From Massilia kyonggiensis (lineage in GTDB: Bacteria > Pseudomonadota > Gammaproteobacteria > Burkholderiales > Burkholderiaceae_D): DNA of 64,000 nt. Numbering within the stretch: the first letter of the stretch is position 1; each line of letters starts with the position of its first letter. Location: positions 124,001-188,000 of the forward strand of contig NZ_JANUGY010000009.1 of the NCBI RefSeq assembly GCF_024756235.1. Reading direction: 5' to 3'. Both the position numbers and the translations under genes were made by a program. The notes beneath the pieces are model-generated. The model made no database searches. It was given only the letters and a program-made list of their open reading frames with translations, and was not told the DNA's origin. Shown one piece after another: positions 18,472 to 26,717 of this stretch.

Positions 18472-20724
18472 TTGCTCTATTCCAGGGACCGCAAGAACGA
18501 ACACTGTGGCAGCTTCCGCAGGGGAAGGCGGCCATCACCCAAAACCAAGTTGGCGGCCGTGCTTGAATCCATACATCAACCTGACCAGGACATCCGCAAT
18601 CGCCTGCTGATCGCGCGCTTGCCGGCCATGCCCCAGATCCTCATCAAGCTGCTTGCACACCTGCAGGCGGACGATCTGGGCATGCCCGAACTGGCCGCGC
18701 TGGTTGCCAAGGATGCCGGCATGACGGGCAAGATCCTCACCGTCGCCAACAGCTCCGCGTACCACCGCAACAGCCGCCAGCCGAACCTCGAGCAGGCGAT
18801 GGTGGCGCTGGGCACGGACATGATCAAGACGCTGGTCATCAGCGACTCCGTCTTCCAGACCTTCAACAGCTTCCCGAATTCCGGCGCCACCGACCTGCGC
18901 GCGTTCTGGAAGAACTCGTTGACGGCCGCCGTGCTGGCGCGCGAAGTCGCGCGCCGCATCGATTATGCGCAGCCGGAAGAAGCGTATCTCGCCGGCCTGC
19001 TGCACAACGTCGGCCGCCTCGCGCTGCTCGCGACGGCGCCGAAGGAATACGCCTTCAACTTCACGGCACGCGACGATGAAGACCTGTGCGCCGTCGAACA
19101 GCGCACCCTGCAGATCACGCACGCGGAAGCGGGTGCCTGGCTGATCGAGCGCTGGCAACTCGATTCCTTCCTGGCTGACTCCGTGCTGTACCACCACGAG
19201 CCGAGCGAGCGCCTGGAAGCGGCGCATCCCCTGATCCGCATCGTGCGCGTGGCCCACGTGCTGTCCAGCCATGCCAACGACGATGCCCTCGTGGACGAGG
19301 CGCGCGCGCTGTGCGGCCTCGGTCCGGATGCGCCGGACGAATTGCTGGGCCTCGCCGCGCGCCAGGTCGAGAAGGCCGCGATCCACCTCGGCATCGACCT
19401 CGCGGGCGCCGACGACCTGCCCGTGCCAGCCGCGTTCGCGCCGCCGCCGCCCGTCGACCCCGTGCAGCAGCGCCTGTCCGAGGAAGTGCGCAACCTGGTG
19501 CTCGTGTCCGAAGTGGGCCAGACCTTCGCGCGCCAGCAGGGAGAGTCCGGCCTGCTGGAAGCGATGACGCGTTCGGCGCGCATCCTGTTCGATTTCGAGA
19601 ACGCCGTCGTGCTGCTGGAGAATCCGACCGGCCAGGCGCTCATCGGCGCGCCCACCGCGAACCAGCAGCGCATCGCGGAATTTACGGTACCGCTCGCGAA
19701 GGGCGGCGCCGTCGCGCAGGCCGCGCTGGACCGCCGCCTCGGCTTCATCCGCCGCGACGGCCGGCCGCTCGGCCTTGCGGAAGAACAGCTGCTGCGCATG
19801 CTGGGCACGGAATCGCTCGTGTGCCTGCCGCTCGTCGCGGGCGCGCGCTGCCTCGGCGTGCTGATCGGCGGCGTGGCGACGTGGCAGCTGCCGGCATGCC
19901 AGAAGCGCGAGCGCTTCCTGCAGGCGTTCGGCGCGCAGGCCGCCGGCGCGCTGGAGACGGCGATGTCGGAACGCGGCCACGCGCGCCGCCAGCTCGCCCA
20001 CGTGGCGGAGGAGTACCGCGAAGCGTCGCGGCGCGTCGTGCACGAAGTGAACAACCCGCTGTCGATCATCAAGAACTACCTGTCGGTCCTGGACAGCAAG
20101 CTGGAACGCCAGGAACCCGTCAGCGCCGAGCTGTCGATCCTGAACGAGGAGATCGACCGCGTGGGCCAACTGGTGGGCAGCCTGACCGAGATCCAGCCAA
20201 AAGTGGACAGTGCGCCGGCGGCCGACGTGGCCCGCGTCGTGGACGACGTGCTGCGCCTGTTCCGCACGACGAATTTCATTCCGGCGAACGTGGAAATCGT
20301 CGTGAGCATGCTTGACGCCGACAGCCGCATCGAAGGCGATCCGGACATCCTCAAGCAGATCCTCGTGAACCTCGTCAAGAACGCGATCGAGGCGCTGTCC
20401 GGCAGCGGCGGCCGCATCGAGATCGCCAACCGCGGCCACGTGAACCGCGAGCGCCGGCTGTACCTGGAGCTGGTCGTCTCCGACACCGGTCCGGGCCTGT
20501 CGCGCGAGGTCCTGGCCAACCTGTTCTCGGCCGTGAAGAGCACCAAGGAGGGACCGCACCACGGTCTCGGCCTGTCGATCGTGCACAGCCTGGTCAAGAA
20601 GCTGAACGGGCACATCGCCTGCCGCAGCGGCACGACCGGCACCAGTTTTGAAATCCTGCTGCCGGCGCATGCCGGCGCCGGCGCCCCGGCCGCATCGCCG
20701 GTGCGCGCGCTTGGATCCGTATAA
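18472..20724 (+). CDS. HDOD-domain sensor histidine kinase
   Basis: A protein of up to 750 residues. An HDOD domain (about 40-240; LPAMPQILIKLL, YLAGLLHNVGRLALL) is followed by a GAF-like region (about 345-495) and a histidine kinase core: His524 in VVHEVNNPLSIIKNYL, N box ILVNLVKNAIEAL, G1 DTGPGLS, G2 GLGLSIV. No membrane segment, so it is a cytoplasmic sensor. The start is uncertain: the TTG at 18472 is the longest option, but in-frame TTG or GTG codons near 18550-18558 would begin closer to the HDOD homology. It precedes the REC-GGDEF-EAL gene by 7 bp, which is likely its phosphorelay partner. Confidence 0.85.
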   Translation: MLYSRDRKNEHCGSFRRGRRPSPKTKLAAVLESIHQPDQDIRNRLLIARLPAMPQILIKLLAHLQADDLGMPELAALVAKDAGMTGKILTVANSSAYHRNSRQPNLEQAMVALGTDMIKTLVISDSVFQTFNSFPNSGATDLRAFWKNSLTAAVLAREVARRIDYAQPEEAYLAGLLHNVGRLALLATAPKEYAFNFTARDDEDLCAVEQRTLQITHAEAGAWLIERWQLDSFLADSVLYHHEPSERLEAAHPLIRIVRVAHVLSSHANDDALVDEARALCGLGPDAPDELLGLAARQVEKAAIHLGIDLAGADDLPVPAAFAPPPPVDPVQQRLSEEVRNLVLVSEVGQTFARQQGESGLLEAMTRSARILFDFENAVVLLENPTGQALIGAPTANQQRIAEFTVPLAKGGAVAQAALDRRLGFIRRDGRPLGLAEEQLLRMLGTESLVCLPLVAGARCLGVLIGGVATWQLPACQKRERFLQAFGAQAAGALETAMSERGHARRQLAHVAEEYREASRRVVHEVNNPLSIIKNYLSVLDSKLERQEPVSAELSILNEEIDRVGQLVGSLTEIQPKVDSAPAADVARVVDDVLRLFRTTNFIPANVEIVVSMLDADSRIEGDPDILKQILVNLVKNAIEALSGSGGRIEIANRGHVNRERRLYLELVVSDTGPGLSREVLANLFSAVKSTKEGPHHGLGLSIVHSLVKKLNGHIACRSGTTGTSFEILLPAHAGAGAPAASPVRALGSV

Positions 20725-20731
20725 GGTAACA

Positions 20732-22954
20732 ATGAATCCATTCTCCGCCAGCGCCACGTCGTCCAGCCCCCACGACACGCAATCCTCGCTCGGCATCGAC
20801 CAGCCCCGACTCCTGCTCGTCGACGACGAACCGCGCCTGCTCACCTCCCTGTACGAGCTGCTGCAGGGCCGCGGTTACCAGCTCGTCACGGCTGCCACCG
20901 GAGGAGAAGCCCTCGCGCACCTGTCGCGCCTGCGCTTCGATCTCGTGCTGCTCGACCTGCGCCTGCCCGACATCGGCGGCCACGAGATCATGGATTTCAT
21001 CAACGAGAAGGGCATCGACGCCGACGTGATCGTGATGAGCGGCGAGGTCGGCATCGACGCCGCCATCGGCGCGCTGAAGCGCGGCGCCTACGACTACCTG
21101 CGCAAGCCGTACAGCCGCGAGGAACTGCTCAAGACCGTCGCGAACGCCCTGAAGCAGCGCCGCCTGGAACAGGCCAACGCGCGCATCGCGAGCCAGCTGG
21201 AAAACTCGGAAAAGATGTACCGCTACCTGGTCGACAGCTCGCCGGACATCATCTACACGCTGAACCACGAAGGCAAGTTCACCTTCATCAACGACCGCGC
21301 CTACCAGCTGCTCGGCTACAAGCGCGAAGAACTCATCGGCCAGCATTACTCGATCCTCGTGCACGACGAAGACCTGGAGCGCGCGCGCTACGTCTTCAAC
21401 GAACGCCGCGTCGACGAGCGGGCCTCGCGCAACGTCGAGCTGCGCCTGAAGTGCCACGCGGGCGCCAACCAGGAGCGCACGTTCAACAACACGCTGATGA
21501 CGATCTCGCTGAACGCCATCGGCATGCACGTGCCCGACCAGGAAGTCAAACGCCTCGAATTCTACGGCACGTACGGCGTCGCGCGCGACATCACGGACCG
21601 CAAGCGCGCCGAAGAAGTCATCTCGTACCAGGCCTACCACGACATCCTGACCGACCTGCCGAACCGCATCCTGTTCAAGGACCGCCTTGGCCTCGCCGTC
21701 ATCCAGGCCAAGAGAAAGCAGACGGAACTCGCCGTCATGTTCATCGACCTGGACCGCTTCAAACTGGTCAACGACACGCTGGGCCATGTGAAGGGCGACG
21801 AGCTGCTGCAGCAGGCCGCGGGCCGTTTGAAAGAATGCCTGCGTAAGGGCGACACGCTCGCGCGCCAGGGCGGCGACGAATTCACCATCGTGCTGCCGGA
21901 ACTGCGCGACCGCGACGACGCGCGCATGGTGGCCGACAAATTCCTCGAAGTGCTGCAGGAGCCGTTCGACCTGGATGGCCACGCCGTGCACATCTCGGCC
22001 TCGATCGGCATCGCGATCTATCCCGAGCACGGCGAATCGATCGACGAGCTGCTGCGCCACGCCGACATCGCCATGTACCAGATCAAGGGGCAGGGCAAGA
22101 ACGGCCACGCGTTCTACGACCCGTCGATGCAGGACGTGTCGCACCAGAAGATCGCGCTGGAACAGAGCCTGCGCCGCGCGCTCGAGAACAACGAGCTGGA
22201 GATGTACTACCAGCCGCAGATCGACGCCATCAGCGGCCGCATCGTCGGCGCCGAGGCGCTGATGCGCTGGAACCACCCGACGCGCGGCATCGTGTCGCCG
22301 GGCGAATTCCTGCCGTTCGCCGAAGAGAACGGCCTGATGCTGCCGATCTCGGACTGGATGATCGGCGCCCTGTGCCGCGACATGCTGCAGTGGAAGAACA
22401 TCGGCGGCAACCAGGTACGGCTGTCGCTGAACCTGTCGCCGCAATACCTCGACCGGGGGGACTTCTTCGAAAAGATGCGCGGCGCGCTCCTGCGTTACGG
22501 GATCGCGCCGAGCCAGATCGAAGTCGAAATCACCGAGAACATCTGCATCCGCAACCCGCAGCACGCGATCGAGCAGCTCAACAAGCTCGGCCAGTTGGGC
22601 GTCTCCGTCGCGATCGACGACTTCGGCACCGGCTATTCGTCGCTGGCCTACCTGCACCGCTTCCCGGTCCACACGATCAAGATCGACCAGTCGTTCGTCA
22701 AGGAGATCCACGACGAGCATGGGCACTATCCGGTCGTCCTGGCGATTATCTCGATCGCGCGCGGCCTGGGCCTGAACCTGATCGCGGAAGGCGTCGAGAC
22801 CGACTCGCAGGCCCGCTACCTGCGCGCGAACGGCTGCCTGACGATGCAGGGCTACCTGTACCACCGCCCGATGCCGCTCGGCCGCTTCATCGACGTGCTG
22901 CGCGGGCAGTCGCTGCCGGCGGGCGCCTCGAACGTGCTCGCCTTCCAGGCCTGA
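20732..22954 (+). CDS. Response regulator with PAS, GGDEF and EAL domains
   Basis: A 740-residue c-di-GMP signalling protein. The receiver domain (about 25-140) has the acidic pair Asp31-Asp32, phospho-acceptor Asp75 and Lys125. A PAS domain (about 160-300) comes next, then a diguanylate cyclase domain with an intact GGDEF (380-384) and a phosphodiesterase domain with an intact EAL (508-510) and DDFGTGYSSL downstream. Both catalytic signatures are kept, so it could make or degrade c-di-GMP. It directly follows the HDOD kinase, its likely phosphodonor, and precedes the Sel1-repeat gene by 6 bp. Confidence 0.92.
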   Translation: MNPFSASATSSSPHDTQSSLGIDQPRLLLVDDEPRLLTSLYELLQGRGYQLVTAATGGEALAHLSRLRFDLVLLDLRLPDIGGHEIMDFINEKGIDADVIVMSGEVGIDAAIGALKRGAYDYLRKPYSREELLKTVANALKQRRLEQANARIASQLENSEKMYRYLVDSSPDIIYTLNHEGKFTFINDRAYQLLGYKREELIGQHYSILVHDEDLERARYVFNERRVDERASRNVELRLKCHAGANQERTFNNTLMTISLNAIGMHVPDQEVKRLEFYGTYGVARDITDRKRAEEVISYQAYHDILTDLPNRILFKDRLGLAVIQAKRKQTELAVMFIDLDRFKLVNDTLGHVKGDELLQQAAGRLKECLRKGDTLARQGGDEFTIVLPELRDRDDARMVADKFLEVLQEPFDLDGHAVHISASIGIAIYPEHGESIDELLRHADIAMYQIKGQGKNGHAFYDPSMQDVSHQKIALEQSLRRALENNELEMYYQPQIDAISGRIVGAEALMRWNHPTRGIVSPGEFLPFAEENGLMLPISDWMIGALCRDMLQWKNIGGNQVRLSLNLSPQYLDRGDFFEKMRGALLRYGIAPSQIEVEITENICIRNPQHAIEQLNKLGQLGVSVAIDDFGTGYSSLAYLHRFPVHTIKIDQSFVKEIHDEHGHYPVVLAIISIARGLGLNLIAEGVETDSQARYLRANGCLTMQGYLYHRPMPLGRFIDVLRGQSLPAGASNVLAFQA

Positions 22955-22960
22955 TGCGCC

Positions 22961-24541
22961 ATGCGAGGTTCGGCCAACCTCAGCGAGACCGACGCGCGCC
23001 ACACCGCTGAGTTCCTGCGGGTGAAGGCGCTCGCGGAGCGCGGCGTGGCGTCGGCCCAGCACAGCCTCGGCTTCATGTACGTGAACGGCCAGGGCGTGCC
23101 GCGCAACGACGAGCTGGCCGTCGCGTGGTACCGCATGGCCGCCAGCAGCGGCCTCGAACAGGCGCAGTACAACCTCGGCGTGATGTACCAGAAGGGACAA
23201 GGCGTGGCGCAGGACCTGGGCCAGGCGTTGTACTGGTACCGGCAGGCCGCGGAGCAGGGCTATGTGCAGGCCCAGTACAACCTGGGCTGGCTGTATGCGA
23301 AAGGGCAGGGCACGCCGGCCGACGTGCACGAGGCGCTGCACTGGTTCGGCAAGGCCGCCGCACAGGGCGACCCCGGCGCCCAGCACAATCTCGGCATGAT
23401 GTACGAGGGCGGCAAGGGCGTCGCGCAGGACGTCGCGCTCGCCGTCGAGTGGTACCGCAAGGCGGCCGAACAGAATTACGCGCGCTCGCAGTTCAACCTC
23501 GCGCTCCGGTACGACAGCGGCCAGGGCATCGCGCGCGACGTGCAGCAGGCCATCCACTGGTTCCGCAAGGCCGCGGAGCAGGGCTATGCGCCGGCCCAGT
23601 TCAACCTGGGCCTCCGCTACGACAAGGGCCAGGACCTCCCGCAGGACAGCGAGAAGGCGATCCTGTGGTACGGCCGCGCGGGAGAACAAGGCCACGCCAG
23701 CTCGCAGTTCAACCTCGCGCTGATCCACGATGCGGGCCACGGCGTCGCACGCGATCCGCAACTGGCCCTGGTCTGGTTCCGGCGCGCGGCCGAGCAGGGA
23801 CACGCGGGCGCGCAGGACAATCTCGGCCTGCGTTATGAACATGGCCAGGGTGTCGAACAGGATTACGCGCAGGCCGCGCACTGGTACCGCCAGGCGGCCG
23901 ACCAGGGCTTCGCCGGCGCGCAGTACCACCTTGGCCAGTTATACGATGCCGGTCACGGCGTGGCGCAGGATCCTGCGATCGCGCTGGACTGGTATCGCAA
24001 GGCCGCGGAACAGGGCCACCTCCGTGCGCAGTTCGATCTCGCCTTGCGCTACGAGAGCGGCAACGGCGTCGCGCAGGACGAGCGCGAAGCCGCGTACTGG
24101 TACCGCAAGGCGGCCGACCAGGAATACGCGCCCGCGCAGTACGCGCTGGGCCAGCTGCTGGACCGCGACGACACGGGCACGGTCGATCCGCGCCAGGCGA
24201 CGATGTGGTACCGCAAGGCCGCCGAGCAGGGCCATGCGCTCGCGCAGTTCGCGCTGGGCCTGCGCCACGACAGTGGCCACGGCGCCGAACGCGATTACGA
24301 GGCGGCGCACTTCTGGTACCTGTGCGCCGCGCGCCAGGGCCATGCGCGCGCCCAGTTCAATCTCGGCGTGATGTATGCGGCGGGGCAGGGCGTGCCGCTC
24401 GATCTCGTCGAAGCCTATGCGTGGCTGCACCGCGCGGGCGCCGCGGGCATTCTGCCTGCCGCGAACTACATCCGGCGCGTGGCCGCGCGCATGGAACCTG
24501 CGCTGCTGGCGCAGGCCAACGGCTACATCGGCGCCGCGTAG
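22961..24541 (+). CDS. Sel1-like repeat protein (13 repeats)
   Basis: A 526-residue all-helical repeat protein. I count 13 tandem Sel1 repeats of 36 residues from about residue 18 to 500, with the pattern AQxNLGxxYxxGxGVxxDxxxAxxWYRKAAEQG. The central repeats differ little from one another. There is no signal peptide or membrane segment, so it is probably a cytoplasmic scaffold. Position right after the HDOD kinase and GGDEF-EAL genes suggests it assembles or links that pathway. Its last 19 bp overlap the end of the convergent hydrolase gene. Confidence 0.9.
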   Translation: MRGSANLSETDARHTAEFLRVKALAERGVASAQHSLGFMYVNGQGVPRNDELAVAWYRMAASSGLEQAQYNLGVMYQKGQGVAQDLGQALYWYRQAAEQGYVQAQYNLGWLYAKGQGTPADVHEALHWFGKAAAQGDPGAQHNLGMMYEGGKGVAQDVALAVEWYRKAAEQNYARSQFNLALRYDSGQGIARDVQQAIHWFRKAAEQGYAPAQFNLGLRYDKGQDLPQDSEKAILWYGRAGEQGHASSQFNLALIHDAGHGVARDPQLALVWFRRAAEQGHAGAQDNLGLRYEHGQGVEQDYAQAAHWYRQAADQGFAGAQYHLGQLYDAGHGVAQDPAIALDWYRKAAEQGHLRAQFDLALRYESGNGVAQDEREAAYWYRKAADQEYAPAQYALGQLLDRDDTGTVDPRQATMWYRKAAEQGHALAQFALGLRHDSGHGAERDYEAAHFWYLCAARQGHARAQFNLGVMYAAGQGVPLDLVEAYAWLHRAGAAGILPAANYIRRVAARMEPALLAQANGYIGAA

Positions 24542-25341
24542 CGGAGTGTCCGCGCGAGGAAGGTATCCATCGCGACCGAGCTGGCCGTCGGCGCGCTCAG
24601 GTGCGGGCAGTGGCCCACGTTGTCGATGACTTTCAGCGTGCTGTGCGCCAGGTGGCGGTGCAGCCACTCTCCCACTTCGCGCGGCACGATCAAATCGTCG
24701 CTGCATTGCAGGATCAGGGCGGGGACGGTGGAGCGCGCCACGTCGGCGCGGATGTCGGTCTGGAAGGTCACGCGCGCGAAATGCTTGGCGATGGCGGGAT
24801 CGTTGCGGCAGAAGCTGCGCGTCAGTTCCTCGCCCAGGTCCGGGCGATTGGGCGCGCCCATGATCGCGGGCGCCATCTTGCGCGACCAGTCGAGGAAATT
24901 CGCCTCCATCGCCTGCAGCAGGCCGTCGATGTCTTCGCGGTTGAAGCCGCCGATGTAGTCGTCGTCATTGATGTAGCAGGGAGAAGGGCCGACGAGGACC
25001 TGGGCCAGGAAGCGCTCCGGCGCCGCCACCGTCGCCAGCAGCGCGATCGACGCGCCGACCGAGTGGCCGACGACGACGGTCGGACCGGCCGCGCAGGCGT
25101 CGAGGACGTCCAGCAGGTCCGTCACGTGGCCCTGCAGGCTGGCGTACTTAGCGCGGTCGTAGGCTTCCCAGTCGGAGAGGCCGCTGCCCGTCAGGTCGTA
25201 CAGCACGACGCGGAAACGCTCCGCGTATGCCGGCGCCAGGTAGCGCCACATGGTCTGGTCGCAACCGAAACCGTGCACGAACACCATGGTCGCTGGCCCC
25301 GAGCCGGTCACGTGGACGTTGTTGCGAAACTGTACAGACAT
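24523..25341 (-). CDS. Alpha/beta hydrolase of the RsbQ/KAI2 type
   Basis: A 272-residue hydrolase. The nucleophile Ser94 lies in VVGHSVGAS, the acid is Asp215 or Asp216 in CSDDLIVP, and the base His244 lies in GHCPHLSAP. VHGFGCDQTMWRY (22-34) is the RsbQ/KAI2/D14 hallmark. In Bacillus, RsbQ acts with the PAS phosphatase RsbP to activate the general stress response; no rsbP-like gene is adjacent here. The ATG at 25341 fits the homologue start (MSVQFRNNVHVTGSG). It converges on the Sel1 gene with a 19-bp overlap. Confidence 0.88.
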   Translation of the reverse strand: MSVQFRNNVHVTGSGPATMVFVHGFGCDQTMWRYLAPAYAERFRVVLYDLTGSGLSDWEAYDRAKYASLQGHVTDLLDVLDACAAGPTVVVGHSVGASIALLATVAAPERFLAQVLVGPSPCYINDDDYIGGFNREDIDGLLQAMEANFLDWSRKMAPAIMGAPNRPDLGEELTRSFCRNDPAIAKHFARVTFQTDIRADVARSTVPALILQCSDDLIVPREVGEWLHRHLAHSTLKVIDNVGHCPHLSAPTASSVAMDTFLARTLRYAAPM

Positions 25342-25409
25342 GATGAATCCTGGCCGAAGCGTGGTGCGATTCTTCGATATTAACATTGTGAAATAACTGT
25401 TGGGGACAG

Positions 25410-25436
25410 GTGCCACGGTGCGTTCGCGCACGGCAC
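25410..25436. repeat. Hairpin upstream of the SOS operon
   Basis: GTGCC-ACG-GTGCG / CGCAC-GGCAC around a TTCG loop, a ten-pair stem with a three-base bulge, directly after a GGGGACAGGTGCC word like those of dispersed short repeats. It could be a REP-type element or block read-through into the operon. Confidence 0.5.
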
Positions 25437-25456
25437 GGCGGGGGCGATTCGCGATA

Positions 25457-25476
25457 TACTGTTCATATATACAGTA
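25457..25476 (+). promoter_or_regulatory. LexA box (SOS operator)
   Basis: TACTGT-N8-ACAGTA, a perfect match to the proteobacterial LexA operator (core CTGT-N8-ACAG at 25459-25474), 11 bp before the start codon of the radical SAM gene. A TATACT at 25455-25460 overlaps the box and could be the -10 element. Repression by LexA and induction by DNA damage are expected. Confidence 0.9.
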
Positions 25477-25487
25477 TTTATTCCGCG

Positions 25488-26717
25488 ATGGAACTCAAAG
25501 ACAAGCTGGAGATCCTGGCCGACGCGGCCAAGTACGACGCCTCTTGCGCCAGCAGCGGCGCGCCGAAGCGCGATTCCGTCGACAAGGACGGCCTGGGCGC
25601 CACGAACGGCATGGGCATCTGCCACAGCTATACGCCGGACGGACGCTGCGTATCGCTGCTCAAGATCCTGCTGACGAACTTCTGCGTCTACGACTGCCAG
25701 TACTGCGTGAACCGGCGCACGTCGAACGTGCCGCGCGCCCGTTTCTCCGTCGACGAGGTCGTGAAGCTCACGCGCGATTTTTACCTGCGCAATTACATCG
25801 ACGGGCTGTTCCTCAGCTCGGGCATCATCCAGTCGAGCGACTACACGATGGAGCAGCTGGTCGAGGTCGCGCGCCGCCTGCGCGAAGAGCACCAGTTCCG
25901 CGGCTACATCCATTTGAAAACGATCCCGGACGCCGACCCGCGCCTCATCGAACTCGCGGGCCGCTATGCCGACCGCCTGTCGGTGAACATCGAGCTGCCG
26001 ACGCAGGACAGCGTGACGAAGCTCGCGCCCGAAAAGAGCGTCCACACGATCAAGCTGGCGATGGGCTCCATCCGCACGAAGCTGGACGAAAAGGACGACC
26101 ACCCCAAGGCGCCCGCGTTCGCGCCGGCGGGGCAGAGCACGCAGATGATCGTCGGCGCGGACGCCAGCGACGACCAGACGATCCTGAATACCGCGCAAAC
26201 GCTGTACGGCAGCTACAAGCTGAAACGCGTGTACTACTCGGCATTCAGCCCGATCCCGCAGAGCCCGACCAGCGTGCCGTCCGCGCCGCCCCCGCTGCTG
26301 CGCGAGCACCGTTTATACCAGGCCGACTTTCTCTTGCGCGGCTACGGCTTCACGGCGAAGGAACTGATGCCGACAGCCGGCAACCTGGCGCTGGACATCG
26401 ATCCCAAGCTGGGCTGGGCGCTCGCGAACCGCGACCATTTTCCGCTCGACCTGAACCGCGCGGACGAGAGCATGATCGCGCGCGTGCCGGGCATCGGGCT
26501 GCGCACTGCCAGGCGCCTGATCGATTTGCGGCGGCTGCGGCGCATCCGCTGGGAAGACCTGTCGCGCCTGCGCTGCAGCCTGAAAAAGCTGGCGCCCTTC
26601 GTGATCACGGCGGACTACAAGCCGGCGCAGGGCGCCGCGTCGTCCGACCTGCTGCGGCGTAACCTGGCCGACGCCCCGCAGCAGATGAACCTGTGGCCGG
26701 AATTGCAGGCGGCGTGA
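25488..26717 (+). CDS. Putative DNA modification/repair radical SAM protein
   Basis: A 409-residue radical SAM protein. The [4Fe-4S] cluster motif is Cys66, Cys70 and Cys73 (CVYDCQYC). The C-terminal part carries a helix-hairpin-helix-like element (LNRADESMIARVPGIGLRTARRLI in part, about 320-345), which fits DNA binding. This is the family always found next to the DUF4130/UdgX gene and thought to act in DNA repair, distantly like spore photoproduct lyase; its reaction is not established. The ATG at 25488 follows the LexA box. The stop codon overlaps the next start (TGATG). Confidence 0.88.
   Translation: MELKDKLEILADAAKYDASCASSGAPKRDSVDKDGLGATNGMGICHSYTPDGRCVSLLKILLTNFCVYDCQYCVNRRTSNVPRARFSVDEVVKLTRDFYLRNYIDGLFLSSGIIQSSDYTMEQLVEVARRLREEHQFRGYIHLKTIPDADPRLIELAGRYADRLSVNIELPTQDSVTKLAPEKSVHTIKLAMGSIRTKLDEKDDHPKAPAFAPAGQSTQMIVGADASDDQTILNTAQTLYGSYKLKRVYYSAFSPIPQSPTSVPSAPPPLLREHRLYQADFLLRGYGFTAKELMPTAGNLALDIDPKLGWALANRDHFPLDLNRADESMIARVPGIGLRTARRLIDLRRLRRIRWEDLSRLRCSLKKLAPFVITADYKPAQGAASSDLLRRNLADAPQQMNLWPELQAA

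Noticed and set aside
20594..23929. A minus-strand open frame of 1111 codons across the signalling block
   Set aside because: Antisense to the kinase end, the GGDEF-EAL gene and Sel1 repeats; no start signal and only shadow composition.
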